Positions 45,450-56,825 of a DNA stretch of 64,000 nucleotides are shown piece after piece (position 1 is the first letter of the stretch; every line of letters begins with the position of its first letter). The notes under the pieces are model-generated. The model saw nothing but the letters and a program-made list of their open reading frames with translations, did not search any database and was not told the origin of the DNA. The position numbers were made by a program, and so were the translations under genes. Source of the DNA: Streptomyces sp. WP-1 (GTDB taxonomy: Bacteria; Actinomycetota; Actinomycetes; Streptomycetales; Streptomycetaceae); assembly GCF_030450125.1 (NCBI RefSeq), contig NZ_CP123923.1, forward strand, positions 3,782,001-3,846,000, written 5' to 3'.

Positions 45450-46238
45450 TTAGAGGCGCCGCCAGCTCCAGGTCGTGGTCGCCTCCAGCGGCTCCAGGGG
45501 CGTGACCAGGCGCGGGCAGGTGTTCAGCCCGTTGGGCGGACCGGTCTGCGGCTCCACGCAGATTGCCTCGTCCTGCTCGTCGTAGACCACCACCCACTCC
45601 TCGCGGCTCGCCACCTTCAGCTCCAGCAGGCCCGGCCAGGTGAGCGTGACGTCGACGCCGCCGGGCATCCCGAAGCAGTCGTCCCACGGGCCCGGTTTGG
45701 GCTCGACGCGGTTGCCGGTGGGCAGGTGGTCGGCGCCGCGCTCCTCCTGCCAGGCGGGCGCGAAGTCCAGGGCCGCGTCGACGCCGTCGAGGGTGCGGTG
45801 GAACCAGGGGTGCCAGCCGATCTGCGCGGGGAACGAGTCGTCGTACGTCTCCACGGCCATCGTCAGCGTCAGGCTGTCCTCGGCAAGCGCGACGATCTGG
45901 GTGACGCGGCCGGAGTGCGGCCAGGGGTCGGTCAGTTCGTGCGTGATCACCGCCTCGTGCGCGGTGACGCGCGCGGTGCGCCAGGCGCCGTCGCGGGCCG
46001 TGCCGTGGATGGCGTGCGGCGGGGAGTTGAGGGGCATCCGGCGGACGATGCCGCCGTCCAGGAAACGGCCGTCGCGGATGCGGCCGGCCCAGGGGACCAT
46101 GGGGAAGCAGCCGAAGCGGTCGCCCTGCCGCAGCAGTTCCGTGCCGCCGATCCTCAGTCCGCCGATGCGGCCGCCGTTCCCGGGCCGCACGATCACCTCC
46201 GCGTCGCCCGCGGTCAGCGTGATGTCTTCGTCACTCAC
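45450..46238 (-). CDS. aldose 1-epimerase family protein
   Basis: The 262-residue protein has the galactose-mutarotase fold pattern: PGNGGRIGGLRIGGTELLR at the start, PMVPWAGRIRDGRF, the conserved His in PHAIHGTARDG and the second His in IGWHPWFHRT, with acidic residues near the end (AICVEPQTGPPNGLN). It likely interconverts sugar anomers or acts on a hexose phosphate. The start is GTG 46238 (MSDEDITLTAGDAE); no good ribosome site is seen. It is nine bases upstream of pyrE. Confidence 0.88.
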   Translation of the reverse strand: MSDEDITLTAGDAEVIVRPGNGGRIGGLRIGGTELLRQGDRFGCFPMVPWAGRIRDGRFLDGGIVRRMPLNSPPHAIHGTARDGAWRTARVTAHEAVITHELTDPWPHSGRVTQIVALAEDSLTLTMAVETYDDSFPAQIGWHPWFHRTLDGVDAALDFAPAWQEERGADHLPTGNRVEPKPGPWDDCFGMPGGVDVTLTWPGLLELKVASREEWVVVYDEQDEAICVEPQTGPPNGLNTCPRLVTPLEPLEATTTWSWRRL

Positions 46239-46346
46239 GGGACGACAGTACTGGGGCGGCGCCCGAAGGTGCGCGACCGTGTCCGATACGCGGCTCCGTC
46301 CCGCGGGCGGACCGGCCACGGCGAAAGCCGCCCGAGGCGGACGGTC

Positions 46347-47207
46347 TCAACGGCGTCGGCGCAGTGCCCGGCCCACCACGAACGCCGACGCCACCGCCAA
46401 CGCCGCGGCCGGCGCCGCCCACTTGAGCGCCTGGTTCGCCGAAACGGTCTGCGGGGCCGGTACCGGGGCATAGCGGCCGCGTGGCGGGGCGTGGTCGACC
46501 TCCTCCGCGCTGCGGCCGATCATCGTGCGGCGGGCGTGGGCCGCCTCGGCGGGCGGGACGCCGGTGTCGGTGAAGTCGTCCGCGGGGCCCTCCCCGTCGT
46601 CCGCGGGGCCCGCCCCGTCCTCGGCCGTCTCCTGCGCGTCGTCCTCGTCGTCCGCGTCGGGGTCGGGGTCGGGGTCGAGCGAGGATGGCGGAATCTCGGT
46701 GTCGAAAACGGACGCGTGCCCGGCCGCCGACGCCTCTTGCGCCTCCTCGGCCTCTGCCGCCTCCTCCGTCCCGGTCCCGGGCTCCTCCGCCCGCTCCCCC
46801 AGCGCCTCCAGGAACCGGGTCAGCAGCCGGGTCGCCGCCGCGGCGACGGTGTCGGCGGGAAGCTCCGCGATCCGGCCGGAGGCGTCCGCGCCGCCCTCGG
46901 CCGTGACCGTCGTACCGCCCTCGGCGTCCGCGAGGCGCAGGGTGAGGGCGAACGTGACCGCGCCGCTGCCGCGGGCCTCGGTGGCGTCGCCCTCGACGGT
47001 GTACGCGCCGTCCTGCCGGGCGAGCACCCGCGCGGTGCCGCGATAGGTGACGGAGTGTCCGCCGACGCGCAGTTTGAGGCGCCCGGCGACGGGCGGGGCA
47101 CCGGCGTCCTGCTGGAGCCCGGGGACGGCCCGGGCGACGCGCGCGGGGTCGGCGAGTGCCGTGGCGAGACGGTCGGCCGGGACCGGGACGAAGACCTGCT
47201 GCTCCAT
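46347..47207 (-). CDS. SRPBCC-family protein with acidic linker and C-terminal membrane anchor
   Basis: The first 140 residues form an SRPBCC (CoxG-like) lipid or ligand-binding domain: MEQQVFVPVPADRLATALAD, then RVARAVPGLQQD and VTYRGTARVLARQDG. A strongly acidic, low-complexity linker (residues about 145-235, with DPDPDPDADDEDDAQE) leads to a single C-terminal helix (ALKWAAPAAALAVASAFVVG) and RRRR tail. It is therefore a tail-anchored protein presenting a ligand-binding domain in the cytoplasm. Function is unknown. ATG 47207 is the conserved start; GC-rich context leaves the ribosome site unclear. Confidence 0.8.
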   Translation of the reverse strand: MEQQVFVPVPADRLATALADPARVARAVPGLQQDAGAPPVAGRLKLRVGGHSVTYRGTARVLARQDGAYTVEGDATEARGSGAVTFALTLRLADAEGGTTVTAEGGADASGRIAELPADTVAAAATRLLTRFLEALGERAEEPGTGTEEAAEAEEAQEASAAGHASVFDTEIPPSSLDPDPDPDADDEDDAQETAEDGAGPADDGEGPADDFTDTGVPPAEAAHARRTMIGRSAEEVDHAPPRGRYAPVPAPQTVSANQALKWAAPAAALAVASAFVVGRALRRRR

Positions 47208-47265
47208 GTCGGCTGAGCCTACCCAGGTGGAGGCGGATCGTACCCTCGCCGGAACCGGCACCCGC

Positions 47266-48903
47266 TCAGTACCGCGGATGGATCAGGGTGGAGGGGGGCA
47301 GCCCCCCGATCCGGGTTCGCTCGGCCGCCCGCCGGTCCGCGGCGAGGGCGGCCGGGGTGAGGGTGGCCGCGGGGACCGCCGGGTCCAGGCGCAGGGGTGG
47401 CGCGGCGCGGCCCGCGGCGGCGAGCAGGAAGCCCCAGTCGTGCGGGGCCTCGGGCGCGCCCGCCGAGCGGTCGGGGCCCGCCGGGAAGCCGGGGTCGTGG
47501 CCGAGGACCCGGTAGGGGGTGGCGGCGAGCCCGGCCGCGCGCAGGGTCGCGGCGACCGTCCAGAAGACGCGGGGGCGGGTGGTGGCGGACCCGGCGTGCA
47601 CGACGAGGCGCCCGCCGGGGGCGAGCACGCGGCGGGTGAGGCCGTAGAACTCCTCGGAGTACAGCTTGGTGCTGGCGGTGATGCCGGGGTCGGGGAGGTC
47701 GGCGATCACGACGTCGTACGCGGCGCCGGGCGCGGCGCGCAGCCAGTTGAGGGCGTCGGCGGTGGTGAGACGGACGCGGGGATCGGCGTAGACATGGCCG
47801 TCGGCGGCGGCGAGGCCGGGGTCGCTGCGGGCCAACCGGGCGAGCCCCGGGTCGAGTTCGACGATGTCGACGCGGCGCACTCCCCGGTGGCGCAGCACCT
47901 CGCGCGCGGCGAGGCCGTCGCCGCCGCCGAGGATCAGCACGCGGGCGTGCGGTCCGGTGAGGGCGGGGTGGACCAGGGCCTCGTGGTAGCGGCGGGCGTC
48001 CTGGCCGCCGACGCGCAGCCGGCCGTCGAGGTAGAGGTCGAGGGGGCGGCCGCCGGTGCCGCCCGCGAGGACGACCTCCTGCACCCCGGTCTGCACGGCG
48101 ACCCGGACGTCGGTGCCGTACACCGCCCGGCGCGCGGCGCGTTCGAAGTCGGCGGAGAGGGCGGCGGCCGAGGCGAGGACGCCGAGGACGGCGAGGCCGA
48201 CGAGGAGCAGGGTCCAGCGGGCCCGGCGGGTCAGGTCGCGCCGGAAGAGGCCGAGGACGAGGGCGCCGCCCGCGACGAGGTTGACCGTGCCGGTGAGCAG
48301 CGCGCCGGTCAACTGGCCGCAGAACGGCAGGAGTACGAAGGGGAAGGCGAGGCCGCCGACGAGGGCGCCGACGTAGTCCGCGGCGAACAGGTCGGCCACG
48401 GCGGCGGGCGCGTCCTGCCGGCGGATGCGCTGGATCAGCTCCATCAGCAGCGGGACCTCGGCGCCGATGAGCAGGCCGATGGCGAGCGAGAAGGCGACCA
48501 GCAGGCAGCGCGGGCCCTCGGCCCACAGGCCGCCCCAGCCGCCGGTCCAGGCGAACACCGCGTACAGGGCCATCGCGCTGCACCCGCCGACCAGGGCGAG
48601 CAGGGTCTCCACCGCGCCGAAGCCGACGGCGGTGTGCCGGCGCAGCCGTTTGGCGCCGAGCGAGCCGATGCCCATCGCGAACACCATCACGGACAGCACG
48701 ACGGACGCCTGGGTGACCGAGTCACCGATCAAGTACGAGGCGAACGCGACGAGTTCCAGCTCGTACACGAGTCCGCAGGCCGCGCAGACGAAGACGCACG
48801 CGAGGACCAGGAACCGCCCGGTGCCGGGCCGGACGGGCAGCCCTGCGGGGCCGGTCCGGGAGGGCGGGGCGCCCGGGGGCGCGGGGGCCTGCGGTTCGAT
48901 CAC
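47266..48903 (-). CDS. membrane-fused spermidine-synthase-like protein
   Basis: The 545-residue protein has about seven membrane helices in its first 230 residues (for example [40 protein letters not shown]) followed by a spermidine-synthase-type domain: [35 protein letters not shown], the nucleotide-binding [20 protein letters not shown] and [10 protein letters not shown], and [12 protein letters not shown]. Such fusions are known in actinobacteria, and some make other products than spermidine or use different acceptors. The membrane half resembles transporters or polyamine-handling modules. The gene is alone. ATG 48903 is followed by a Pro-rich start. Confidence 0.85.
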   Translation of the reverse strand: MIEPQAPAPPGAPPSRTGPAGLPVRPGTGRFLVLACVFVCAACGLVYELELVAFASYLIGDSVTQASVVLSVMVFAMGIGSLGAKRLRRHTAVGFGAVETLLALVGGCSAMALYAVFAWTGGWGGLWAEGPRCLLVAFSLAIGLLIGAEVPLLMELIQRIRRQDAPAAVADLFAADYVGALVGGLAFPFVLLPFCGQLTGALLTGTVNLVAGGALVLGLFRRDLTRRARWTLLLVGLAVLGVLASAAALSADFERAARRAVYGTDVRVAVQTGVQEVVLAGGTGGRPLDLYLDGRLRVGGQDARRYHEALVHPALTGPHARVLILGGGDGLAAREVLRHRGVRRVDIVELDPGLARLARSDPGLAAADGHVYADPRVRLTTADALNWLRAAPGAAYDVVIADLPDPGITASTKLYSEEFYGLTRRVLAPGGRLVVHAGSATTRPRVFWTVAATLRAAGLAATPYRVLGHDPGFPAGPDRSAGAPEAPHDWGFLLAAAGRAAPPLRLDPAVPAATLTPAALAADRRAAERTRIGGLPPSTLIHPRY

Positions 48904-49003
48904 GCTGCGACGTTACGTCACGCGACGGGCACGCTTCGTCACCCGCAGGTGTGTATCTGGGGGCAGTTGACCCCATCCGGGTTTATGCGGCGGACGTCCC
49001 GGA

Positions 49004-49546
49004 CTACGCCGCGTCGGCGTCCTGGCCGGGCCGCCCGCCGCGCGCCCGCGCCCCCACCCGGGTCCGGGTGGCGACGAGTTGGCCGTCCTGCGGGTAGGCG
49101 TGCCAGGTGCGCCAGTGCACATGGTCCTCGTGCCGCTGGGCCAGCATCGCGGTGAACGCGTGCGGGCTGCCCGGGAAGACACCGGCGAGTCCGTGCGGGT
49201 GCTCGGAGACGAGGGCGAGCAACTCCTGGGCGCGGCCCGCGAAGGAGCCCGGGGTGAGCATCTCGACGCGCGCCGCGAACTCGTACTCCCAGTCGCCGAC
49301 GCGCTTGGCGACGCCGAGCGGCAGCGGGGTGCTGGAGCCGGGGATGCAGGCCACGGTCTCGGAGCACAGGCCGCGGTCCTCCTCCAGGAGGATCTGGTGG
49401 GAGGCGCCGAGGAGCCTCAACTGGAGTTTGGTGCCGGTCAGTTCGAGGTCGAGGGTGGCCAGGGCGGGGAGCGGCTCGCGCCCCAGGGCCCAGGCGAGGT
49501 CGGCAGCGCGCGTATCGCTGTACGTGGTGTTCAGGGTCGTGAGCAT
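49004..49546 (-). CDS. DUF2617-family protein
   Basis: The 180-residue soluble protein matches DUF2617 of actinobacteria: MLTTLNTTYSDTRAADLAWAL at the start, LDLELTGTKLQLRLLGASHQ, and HVHWRTWHAYPQDGQLV, with two His and three Trp that could form a binding site. Its function is unknown. ATG 49546 is the conserved start. The C-terminal 15 residues are Arg/Gly-rich and probably disordered. Confidence 0.85.
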   Translation of the reverse strand: MLTTLNTTYSDTRAADLAWALGREPLPALATLDLELTGTKLQLRLLGASHQILLEEDRGLCSETVACIPGSSTPLPLGVAKRVGDWEYEFAARVEMLTPGSFAGRAQELLALVSEHPHGLAGVFPGSPHAFTAMLAQRHEDHVHWRTWHAYPQDGQLVATRTRVGARARGGRPGQDADAA

Positions 49547-49841
49547 GGATCGGCTCCGCTAACACGCAAATGAGGGGAGATGGCCGTGTCAGCCCGGCCG
49601 GCCCGGCCGGTACGAGGCGTCTGCGAGACGTCCTGGGGGCTGCGTTGGCTGCATTGGCGTTTTAGAGGGAATCATGAACAGAGGCCCTGCCACAGCGTTT
49701 TTACCCAACTACGGGGGCATTCCATCCCTCGGGGGGCTCACAGTTCAACTGTTCCACCACGGCGTACGCCGGGAGCGGGTGCCAAGGGCCCGCACCCCTC
49801 GTCCCAGCAGCCTCTCCCCGGCGCCGTCCGCCCCGTCCGCC

Positions 49842-50177
49842 TCAGCTGCTCCCGCAGCCACCGCCGCCCCCGCAGGACGACCCGCCGCCGCAGGAGGAGT
49901 GACCCCCGCACGAGGAGTGGCCGCCGCCGCAGGAGTGCCCGCCGTGGTGGCCCCCGTGGCCCCCGTGGCCCCCGTGGTGCCCATGGTGCCCGCCGGACGA
50001 GGAGGACCCGGAGTCCCCGGCCCACCAGCTGCCGCCGCCCGCGCTCCCGGCCGCGCCGCCCCGCCGCGCGGCCCCGCCCTTGCCCCCGCCCCGCCTGCCG
50101 CCCTTCTTCCCGGACACCCGCGCGATGACGACGAACAGGACGAACACTCCCACCAGTCCGACGACGAACGGATCCAT
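49842..50177 (-). CDS. small membrane protein with Gly/His/Ser/Cys-rich repetitive tail
   Basis: The 111-residue product begins MDPFVVGLVGVFVLFVVIAR, one membrane helix, followed by a basic KKGGRRGGGKGG stretch. The rest is low complexity: HHGHHGGHGGHGGHHGGH near residues 65-82 and then five cysteines in CGGGHSSCGGHSSCGGGSSC style repeats to the end. Homologues occur widely in Streptomyces as far as I recall, without known role. The tail could bind metal ions, or be a substrate for cysteine modification; no modifying enzyme is adjacent. ATG 50177 was chosen because it starts the membrane helix; longer starts lack a ribosome site. Confidence 0.7.
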   Translation of the reverse strand: MDPFVVGLVGVFVLFVVIARVSGKKGGRRGGGKGGAARRGGAAGSAGGGSWWAGDSGSSSSGGHHGHHGGHGGHGGHHGGHSCGGGHSSCGGHSSCGGGSSCGGGGGCGSS

Positions 50178-50317
50178 GGCGCCACCTTCTCCCGGTCCCC
50201 CGAAGCCACCCCCCGTGGGCGCCTCGTCCCTCCCCGCGCCACGCGCGGTGCCCCGGAGATGCCCACCCCGGACGAGAGCCAAAGCGGAGTTGAGGAACTC
50301 CAGAGCTTGGGCGCAGG

Positions 50318-51502
50318 ATGGCCGCCATGACCTCCACCGCGCGCCCCCTCCTCAACCGCAGGCTCGCCGAGTTCGGTACGACGATCTTCGCGGAGATGTC
50401 CGCCCTCGCCGTCGCCACCGGGTCGATCAACCTCGGCCAGGGCTTCCCCGACACCGACGGCCCCGAGGAGGTCAGGGAGGCCGCCGTACGGGCGCTGCGC
50501 GACGGGCGCGGCAACCAGTACCCGCCGGGCCCCGGCGTCCCCGAGCTGCGCACCGCGATCGCCGCGCACCAGCTGCGCCGGTACGGGCTGTCGTACGACC
50601 CCGACACCGAGGTGCTGGTGACGGCGGGCGCCACCGAGGCCATCGCGGCCGCGCTGCTCGCGCTGCTGGAGCCGGGCGACGAGGTGGTGGCCCTGGAGCC
50701 GTACTACGACTCCTACGCGGCGAGCATCGCGCTGGCGGGCGGGCGCCGGGTGCCGGTGACCCTGCGCCCGCACGAGGGCAGCTTCCGGCTCGACCTGGAC
50801 GAGCTGCGCGCCGCCGTCACCGACCGGACCCGGCTGCTGCTGATCAACACCCCGCACAACCCCACCGGCACCGTCCTCACCCGCGCCGAGCTGGCCGCCG
50901 TCGCCCAGCTCGCCGTGGAGCGGGACCTGCTGGTGGTGACGGACGAGGTGTACGAGCACCTGGTGTTCGACGACGCCGAGCACGTCCCCCTCGCTTCCTT
51001 CCCGGGGATGCGCGAGCGCACGGTGACCATCGGCTCGGCCGGCAAGACGTTCTCGTTCACCGGCTGGAAGGTCGGCTGGGTGACCGCCGCGCCCGCCCTG
51101 GTCAGCGCGGTCCGCGCGGCCAAGCAGTTCCTCACCTACGTCTCCTCGGGCCCCTTCCAGTACGCGGTGGCCGAGGCCCTCGCCCTGCCCGAGTCCTACT
51201 ACGACGGCTTCCGCCGCTCCATGCGCGAGCGCCGGGACATCCTGTCGGCGGGGCTCACGGCGGCGGGCTTCGAGGTGTTCAGGCCGGCGGGCACCTACTT
51301 CGTCACCACCGACATCCGCCCCCTCGGCGAGAAGGACGGCTTCGCCTTCTGCCGCGCCCTGCCCGAACGCGCCGGTGTCGTGGCCATCCCGAACGCCGTC
51401 TTCTACGACGACCGGGAGGCGGGCGCCCCGTTCGTGCGGTTCGCGTTCTGCAAGCGCGAGGACGTGCTGCGCGAGGCCGCGGAGCGCCTGCGGGCCATGT
51501 GA
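50318..51502 (+). CDS. class I/II PLP-dependent aminotransferase
   Basis: The 394-residue enzyme has INLGQGFPDTDGP, NQYPPGPGVPELRTAIA, AGATEAIAAALLALL, the cofactor segment NTPHNPTGTV, the aspartate and tyrosine in VVTDEVYEHLVF, the Schiff-base lysine in SAGKTFSFTGWKVG, and the substrate-binding Arg in PFVRFAFCK. This subgroup includes kynurenine aminotransferase/glutamine transaminase K and succinyldiaminopimelate aminotransferase. Which one it is cannot be decided from the sequence; kynurenine genes lie about 9 kb away. ATG 50318 or 50327 could be the start. Confidence 0.9.
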   Translation: MAAMTSTARPLLNRRLAEFGTTIFAEMSALAVATGSINLGQGFPDTDGPEEVREAAVRALRDGRGNQYPPGPGVPELRTAIAAHQLRRYGLSYDPDTEVLVTAGATEAIAAALLALLEPGDEVVALEPYYDSYAASIALAGGRRVPVTLRPHEGSFRLDLDELRAAVTDRTRLLLINTPHNPTGTVLTRAELAAVAQLAVERDLLVVTDEVYEHLVFDDAEHVPLASFPGMRERTVTIGSAGKTFSFTGWKVGWVTAAPALVSAVRAAKQFLTYVSSGPFQYAVAEALALPESYYDGFRRSMRERRDILSAGLTAAGFEVFRPAGTYFVTTDIRPLGEKDGFAFCRALPERAGVVAIPNAVFYDDREAGAPFVRFAFCKREDVLREAAERLRAM

Positions 51503-51572
51503 GGGACGGCGCGCCGCCGGTTGGCCGCGCCCTGCTCGCATCCGGGGCCGGGCCCTTGCAAGGTGCGGAGGT

Positions 51573-52757
51573 GTGACCCACGTCAGCACCGTTCTCGCGC
51601 CGCCCGTCACCGCACCCGGACCCGCCCCCGGGGAACGCGCCCGCGCCTCCCTGCTCAGGGCGAGCGGCGTCGCCGTAGGACTGTTCCTCGGCGCGCGGCT
51701 CGCCGGAGCCGCCGTCCTCGCCCTGCTCGCCGAGGCCGCGGGCCGCCCGGTGCTGGCCCTGCTGGGCCGCTCCTGGGACTCGGTCTGGTACCTGGGCATC
51801 GCGGCGCACGGGTACGGCCACGCCCTGGGCCGGCACGGCTACAGCGACCTGGCGTTCTTCCCGCTGTACCCGGCGCTGGTGCGGGCGGTGAGCGAGGTGA
51901 GCACGCTCGGCGGGGGCGCGGCCGGGCTGCTGGTGTCCTGGTCGGCGGCGCTGGTGGCCGCGGCGGGCCTGTACGCGGTGGGGGCGCTGCTGTACGGGCG
52001 GCCGGCGGGGATCGCGCTGGTGCTGCTGTGGGGGCTGCTGCCGCACTCGGTGGTGCTGTCGATGGCGTACACCGAGCCGGTGCTCACCGCGTGCGCGGCC
52101 TGGTCGCTGTACGCGGTGCTGACCGGGCGCTGGCTGTGGGCGGGGAGCCTGGCGGCGCTCGCGGGGCTGGCCCGGCCGAACGGGTTCGCGGTGGCCGCCG
52201 CCGTGCTCGCCGCGGCCGCCACCGAGGTGTGGCGGCGGCGCGGCCGGGTTTCCCACAGGCTGTGGACGGGTGCGGCGCTCGCCCCGCTGGGCTGGACCGC
52301 GTTCCTGCTGTGGGTGGGCCGCCGCCGGGGCGATCTGCTGGGCGGCTACTTCGACGTCCAGGCGCGCTGGGGCTCCCGGTTCGACCTCGGGCGCGGCTCG
52401 CTGCGCTTCGTGCGCGCCCTGCTGCTGCACGGCGGCCGGGTGGTGTTCCCCGTCGCGCTGCTGCTGGTGGCCGTGGGCGTGGTGCTGTTCGTGCTGCTGG
52501 CGCTCGACCGGCCGCCGCTGCCGCTGCTGGTCTACAGCGGGGTGCTGCTGCTGGTCGTGCTCGGCGGTTCGGGCATCTTCGAGTCCAAGCCGCGCTTCCT
52601 GCTGCCGGCCTTCCCGCTGCTGCTGCCGCCGGCCCGCGCCCTGGTCCGCACGGCGAAAGCCCGGCCCTGGCACGCGGCCGTGGTGGTCGCGGCCCTGGCC
52701 GGGCTGTCGTACCTCTACGGCGCGTACCTGCTGGTGCTGGGGAACGCGCCGCTGTAG
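51573..52757 (+). CDS. multispanning mannosyltransferase-like protein (PIG-V type)
   Basis: The 394-residue membrane protein has about nine to ten helices and a conserved first lumenal/extracytoplasmic loop, SWDSVWYLGIAAHGYG, with an Asp of the type used by GT-C glycosyltransferases, followed by SDLAFFPLYPALVRAV and SMAYTEPVLTACAAWSLYA. These match actinobacterial PIG-V-like mannosyltransferases that use polyprenyl-phosphate-mannose. The acceptor is unknown. The start is GTG 51573 after GGAG. It follows the aminotransferase after 70 bases and converges with the YbjN gene. Confidence 0.8.
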   Translation: MTHVSTVLAPPVTAPGPAPGERARASLLRASGVAVGLFLGARLAGAAVLALLAEAAGRPVLALLGRSWDSVWYLGIAAHGYGHALGRHGYSDLAFFPLYPALVRAVSEVSTLGGGAAGLLVSWSAALVAAAGLYAVGALLYGRPAGIALVLLWGLLPHSVVLSMAYTEPVLTACAAWSLYAVLTGRWLWAGSLAALAGLARPNGFAVAAAVLAAAATEVWRRRGRVSHRLWTGAALAPLGWTAFLLWVGRRRGDLLGGYFDVQARWGSRFDLGRGSLRFVRALLLHGGRVVFPVALLLVAVGVVLFVLLALDRPPLPLLVYSGVLLLVVLGGSGIFESKPRFLLPAFPLLLPPARALVRTAKARPWHAAVVVAALAGLSYLYGAYLLVLGNAPL

Positions 52758-52770
52758 CGGTCCGTGCCGG

Positions 52771-53313
52771 TCACTCGCCGGAGTCGGCCTCGCCGTCCTG
52801 CGGCTTCTCGGTGCCGTCGACCTCCTGCTCCAGGCCCAGCTGCTCGACCAGCCACTTGTCGAACTCGATCGCGGCGCGCACCCAGCTGACCGTGGAGGAG
52901 ACGAAGTGGTTGAGGTCGACGCCGGTGCCGATCAGCATCTGGGCCTCGCCGATGAGGCGGACCGTGCCGTCGTCGTGGGTGTGGGTGTAGACCTTGGGCC
53001 ACAGGGTGCGGCGGTTCCAGTCGTCGACCGACTCGAGGAGCTGGGCCTTGTCCTCGATCTGGTGCGGGCGGTCGTAGAAGGTCCGCACCGAGAAGACTGC
53101 GTGCTCGTCCTCCCCGCGGAACATGAAGTAGGTGCGGAACTGCTCCCAGGGCGCCGCGAGGTCGCCCTCCTCGTCGATGACGTACTTCAGCTCCATCTGC
53201 TCCAGGAGCTGCTTCACGAGGTCCTGGTCCGGGAGGACGGGGCCGCCCGGTCCCTGGGGCTGCGGCTCGGGCTGGCCCCCGAAGTTCGGAATCGAGGACG
53301 GGTCGATGCTCAC
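52771..53313 (-). CDS. YbjN-domain protein
   Basis: The 180-residue soluble protein has the YbjN/type III secretion chaperone-like fold (residues about 32-160): LVKQLLEQMELKYVIDEEGD, FRTYFMFRGEDEHAVFSVRT, WNRRTLWPKVYTHTHDDG and GVDLNHFVSSTVSWVRAAIE. The ends are disordered and acidic. YbjN proteins are loosely linked with stress tolerance in enterobacteria; no role is known in Streptomyces. The start is GTG 53313 with GAAGGGA about eight bases upstream. It lies just downstream of clpB but behind a strong terminator. Confidence 0.85.
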   Translation of the reverse strand: MSIDPSSIPNFGGQPEPQPQGPGGPVLPDQDLVKQLLEQMELKYVIDEEGDLAAPWEQFRTYFMFRGEDEHAVFSVRTFYDRPHQIEDKAQLLESVDDWNRRTLWPKVYTHTHDDGTVRLIGEAQMLIGTGVDLNHFVSSTVSWVRAAIEFDKWLVEQLGLEQEVDGTEKPQDGEADSGE

Positions 53314-53445
53314 CGTGTTTTTCCCTTCGTACGGATCCCGCCATCCTCCCCCATGCGGGGAGGGGGGTGGCAAGCCCTGACGGGGCCTGTCGGCCATCGG
53401 CTGACATGATCCGCCGCCCGGACGGCGGACCGTGGACGCGCCGAA

Positions 53446-53478
53446 CCGTACGGGGGCCCGGACCGGGCCCCCGTACGG
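53446..53478 (-). terminator. strong hairpin terminator of clpB
   Basis: Sixteen-base-pair perfect arms (53446-53461 with 53463-53478) around a single A lie 20 bases beyond the clpB stop. Such near-loopless palindromes are typical Streptomyces terminators. Confidence 0.75.
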
Positions 53479-53497
53479 CACGTCCACCGGGTGCGCG

Positions 53498-56095
<2,598 letters not shown>

Positions 56096-56164
56096 GTGTG
56101 CGTTCTCCTCCTCGACGTACCGCTGCGTACCTCTGACTGCGTCCCTCTGCTGACTTAACCAGCG

Positions 56165-56193
56165 TACATAAAGTTGAGTCTATTCCACTCAAG
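56165..56193 (-). promoter_or_regulatory. clpB promoter with HAIR operator (HspR site)
   Basis: GTTGAGT (56173-56179) and ACTCAAG (56187-56193) form an inverted repeat with a seven-base spacer, the HAIR consensus CTTGAGT-N7-ACTCAAG with one mismatch. On the minus strand, TTGAGT (56187-56192) can serve as -35 and TATGTA (56165-56170) as -10 with a 16-base spacer, so HspR would cover the promoter. The divergent PPOX gene starts 38 bases away and may be affected too. Confidence 0.88.
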
Positions 56194-56230
56194 GCTGCTC
56201 GCGCACCGCTCTGCGGCTAGGTTTCCGGGC

Positions 56231-56644
56231 ATGGCGAACCATTCCGTAGATCCGGGTTCCCCGGACGAGGCGTATCTCGGCTTCTGGCGCGAGCGGCATC
56301 TGTGCACACTGACGACCATCCGCCCGGACGGCAGCCCGCATGTAGTGCCGGTCGGGGTGACGTACGACCCCGAAGCGCTACTTGCCCGGGTGATCTGCGA
56401 CGGGGCCAGCGCGAAGGCGGGCCATGTCCGCGCCGCCGGGCCGGAGGGCGCCCGCGCCGCCGTCTGCCAGGTCGACGGGCGCCGCTGGGCCACTCTGGAG
56501 GGGCGGGCGCGCCTGTCCGCGGACCCGGACCGGGTCCGGGACGCGGAGCGCCGCTACGCCGAGCGCTACGAGCACGAGCCCCGGCCCAACCCGACCCGCG
56601 TGGTGATCGAGATCGCGCTGGAGAGGGCGCTGGGGCGGGGGTGA
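56231..56644 (+). CDS. PPOX-class F420-dependent oxidoreductase-like protein
   Basis: The 137-residue protein has the split-barrel flavin/F420-binding fold: GFWRERHLCTLTTIRPDGSPHVVPVGVTYD (quoted as LCTLTTIRPDGSPHVVPVG), then AAVCQVDGRRWATLEGRARL and PTRVVIEIALERALGRG. This family uses F420 or FMN to reduce small molecules; the substrate is unknown. ATG 56231 is the conserved start. It is divergent from clpB, with the HAIR site in the shared promoter region, so heat-shock control is possible. Confidence 0.85.
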   Translation: MANHSVDPGSPDEAYLGFWRERHLCTLTTIRPDGSPHVVPVGVTYDPEALLARVICDGASAKAGHVRAAGPEGARAAVCQVDGRRWATLEGRARLSADPDRVRDAERRYAERYEHEPRPNPTRVVIEIALERALGRG

Positions 56645-56742
56645 ACGAGATGTGGAGGACGAGTGACACCGCCGCGGCCGTGTTCGATTCGTTTCGGCCA
56701 CTGTGGAAGCCGGGGCATACCCCGAAATGTCGCCACGAACAA

Positions 56743-56781
56743 CAGCGGCGTCACCGTGTTCAGGTCACGGTGACGCCGCTG
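56743..56781 (-). terminator. hairpin terminator of the DTRWP-peptide operon
   Basis: Sixteen-base-pair perfect arms (56743-56758 with 56766-56781) with a seven-base loop lie 44 bases beyond the stop of the Rieske-like gene. This marks the end of the two-gene operon. Confidence 0.75.
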
Positions 56782-56825
56782 CGGGGGGAAGCGCCTGAGC
56801 GATCTTTTACGACGGGGGAATCGCG

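Noticed and set aside
49674..50330. Plus-strand coding region over the Gly/His-rich gene
   Set aside because: Beyond the first 45 codons it is merely the complement of the repetitive gene on the minus strand, and its codon use is unlike Streptomyces genes.
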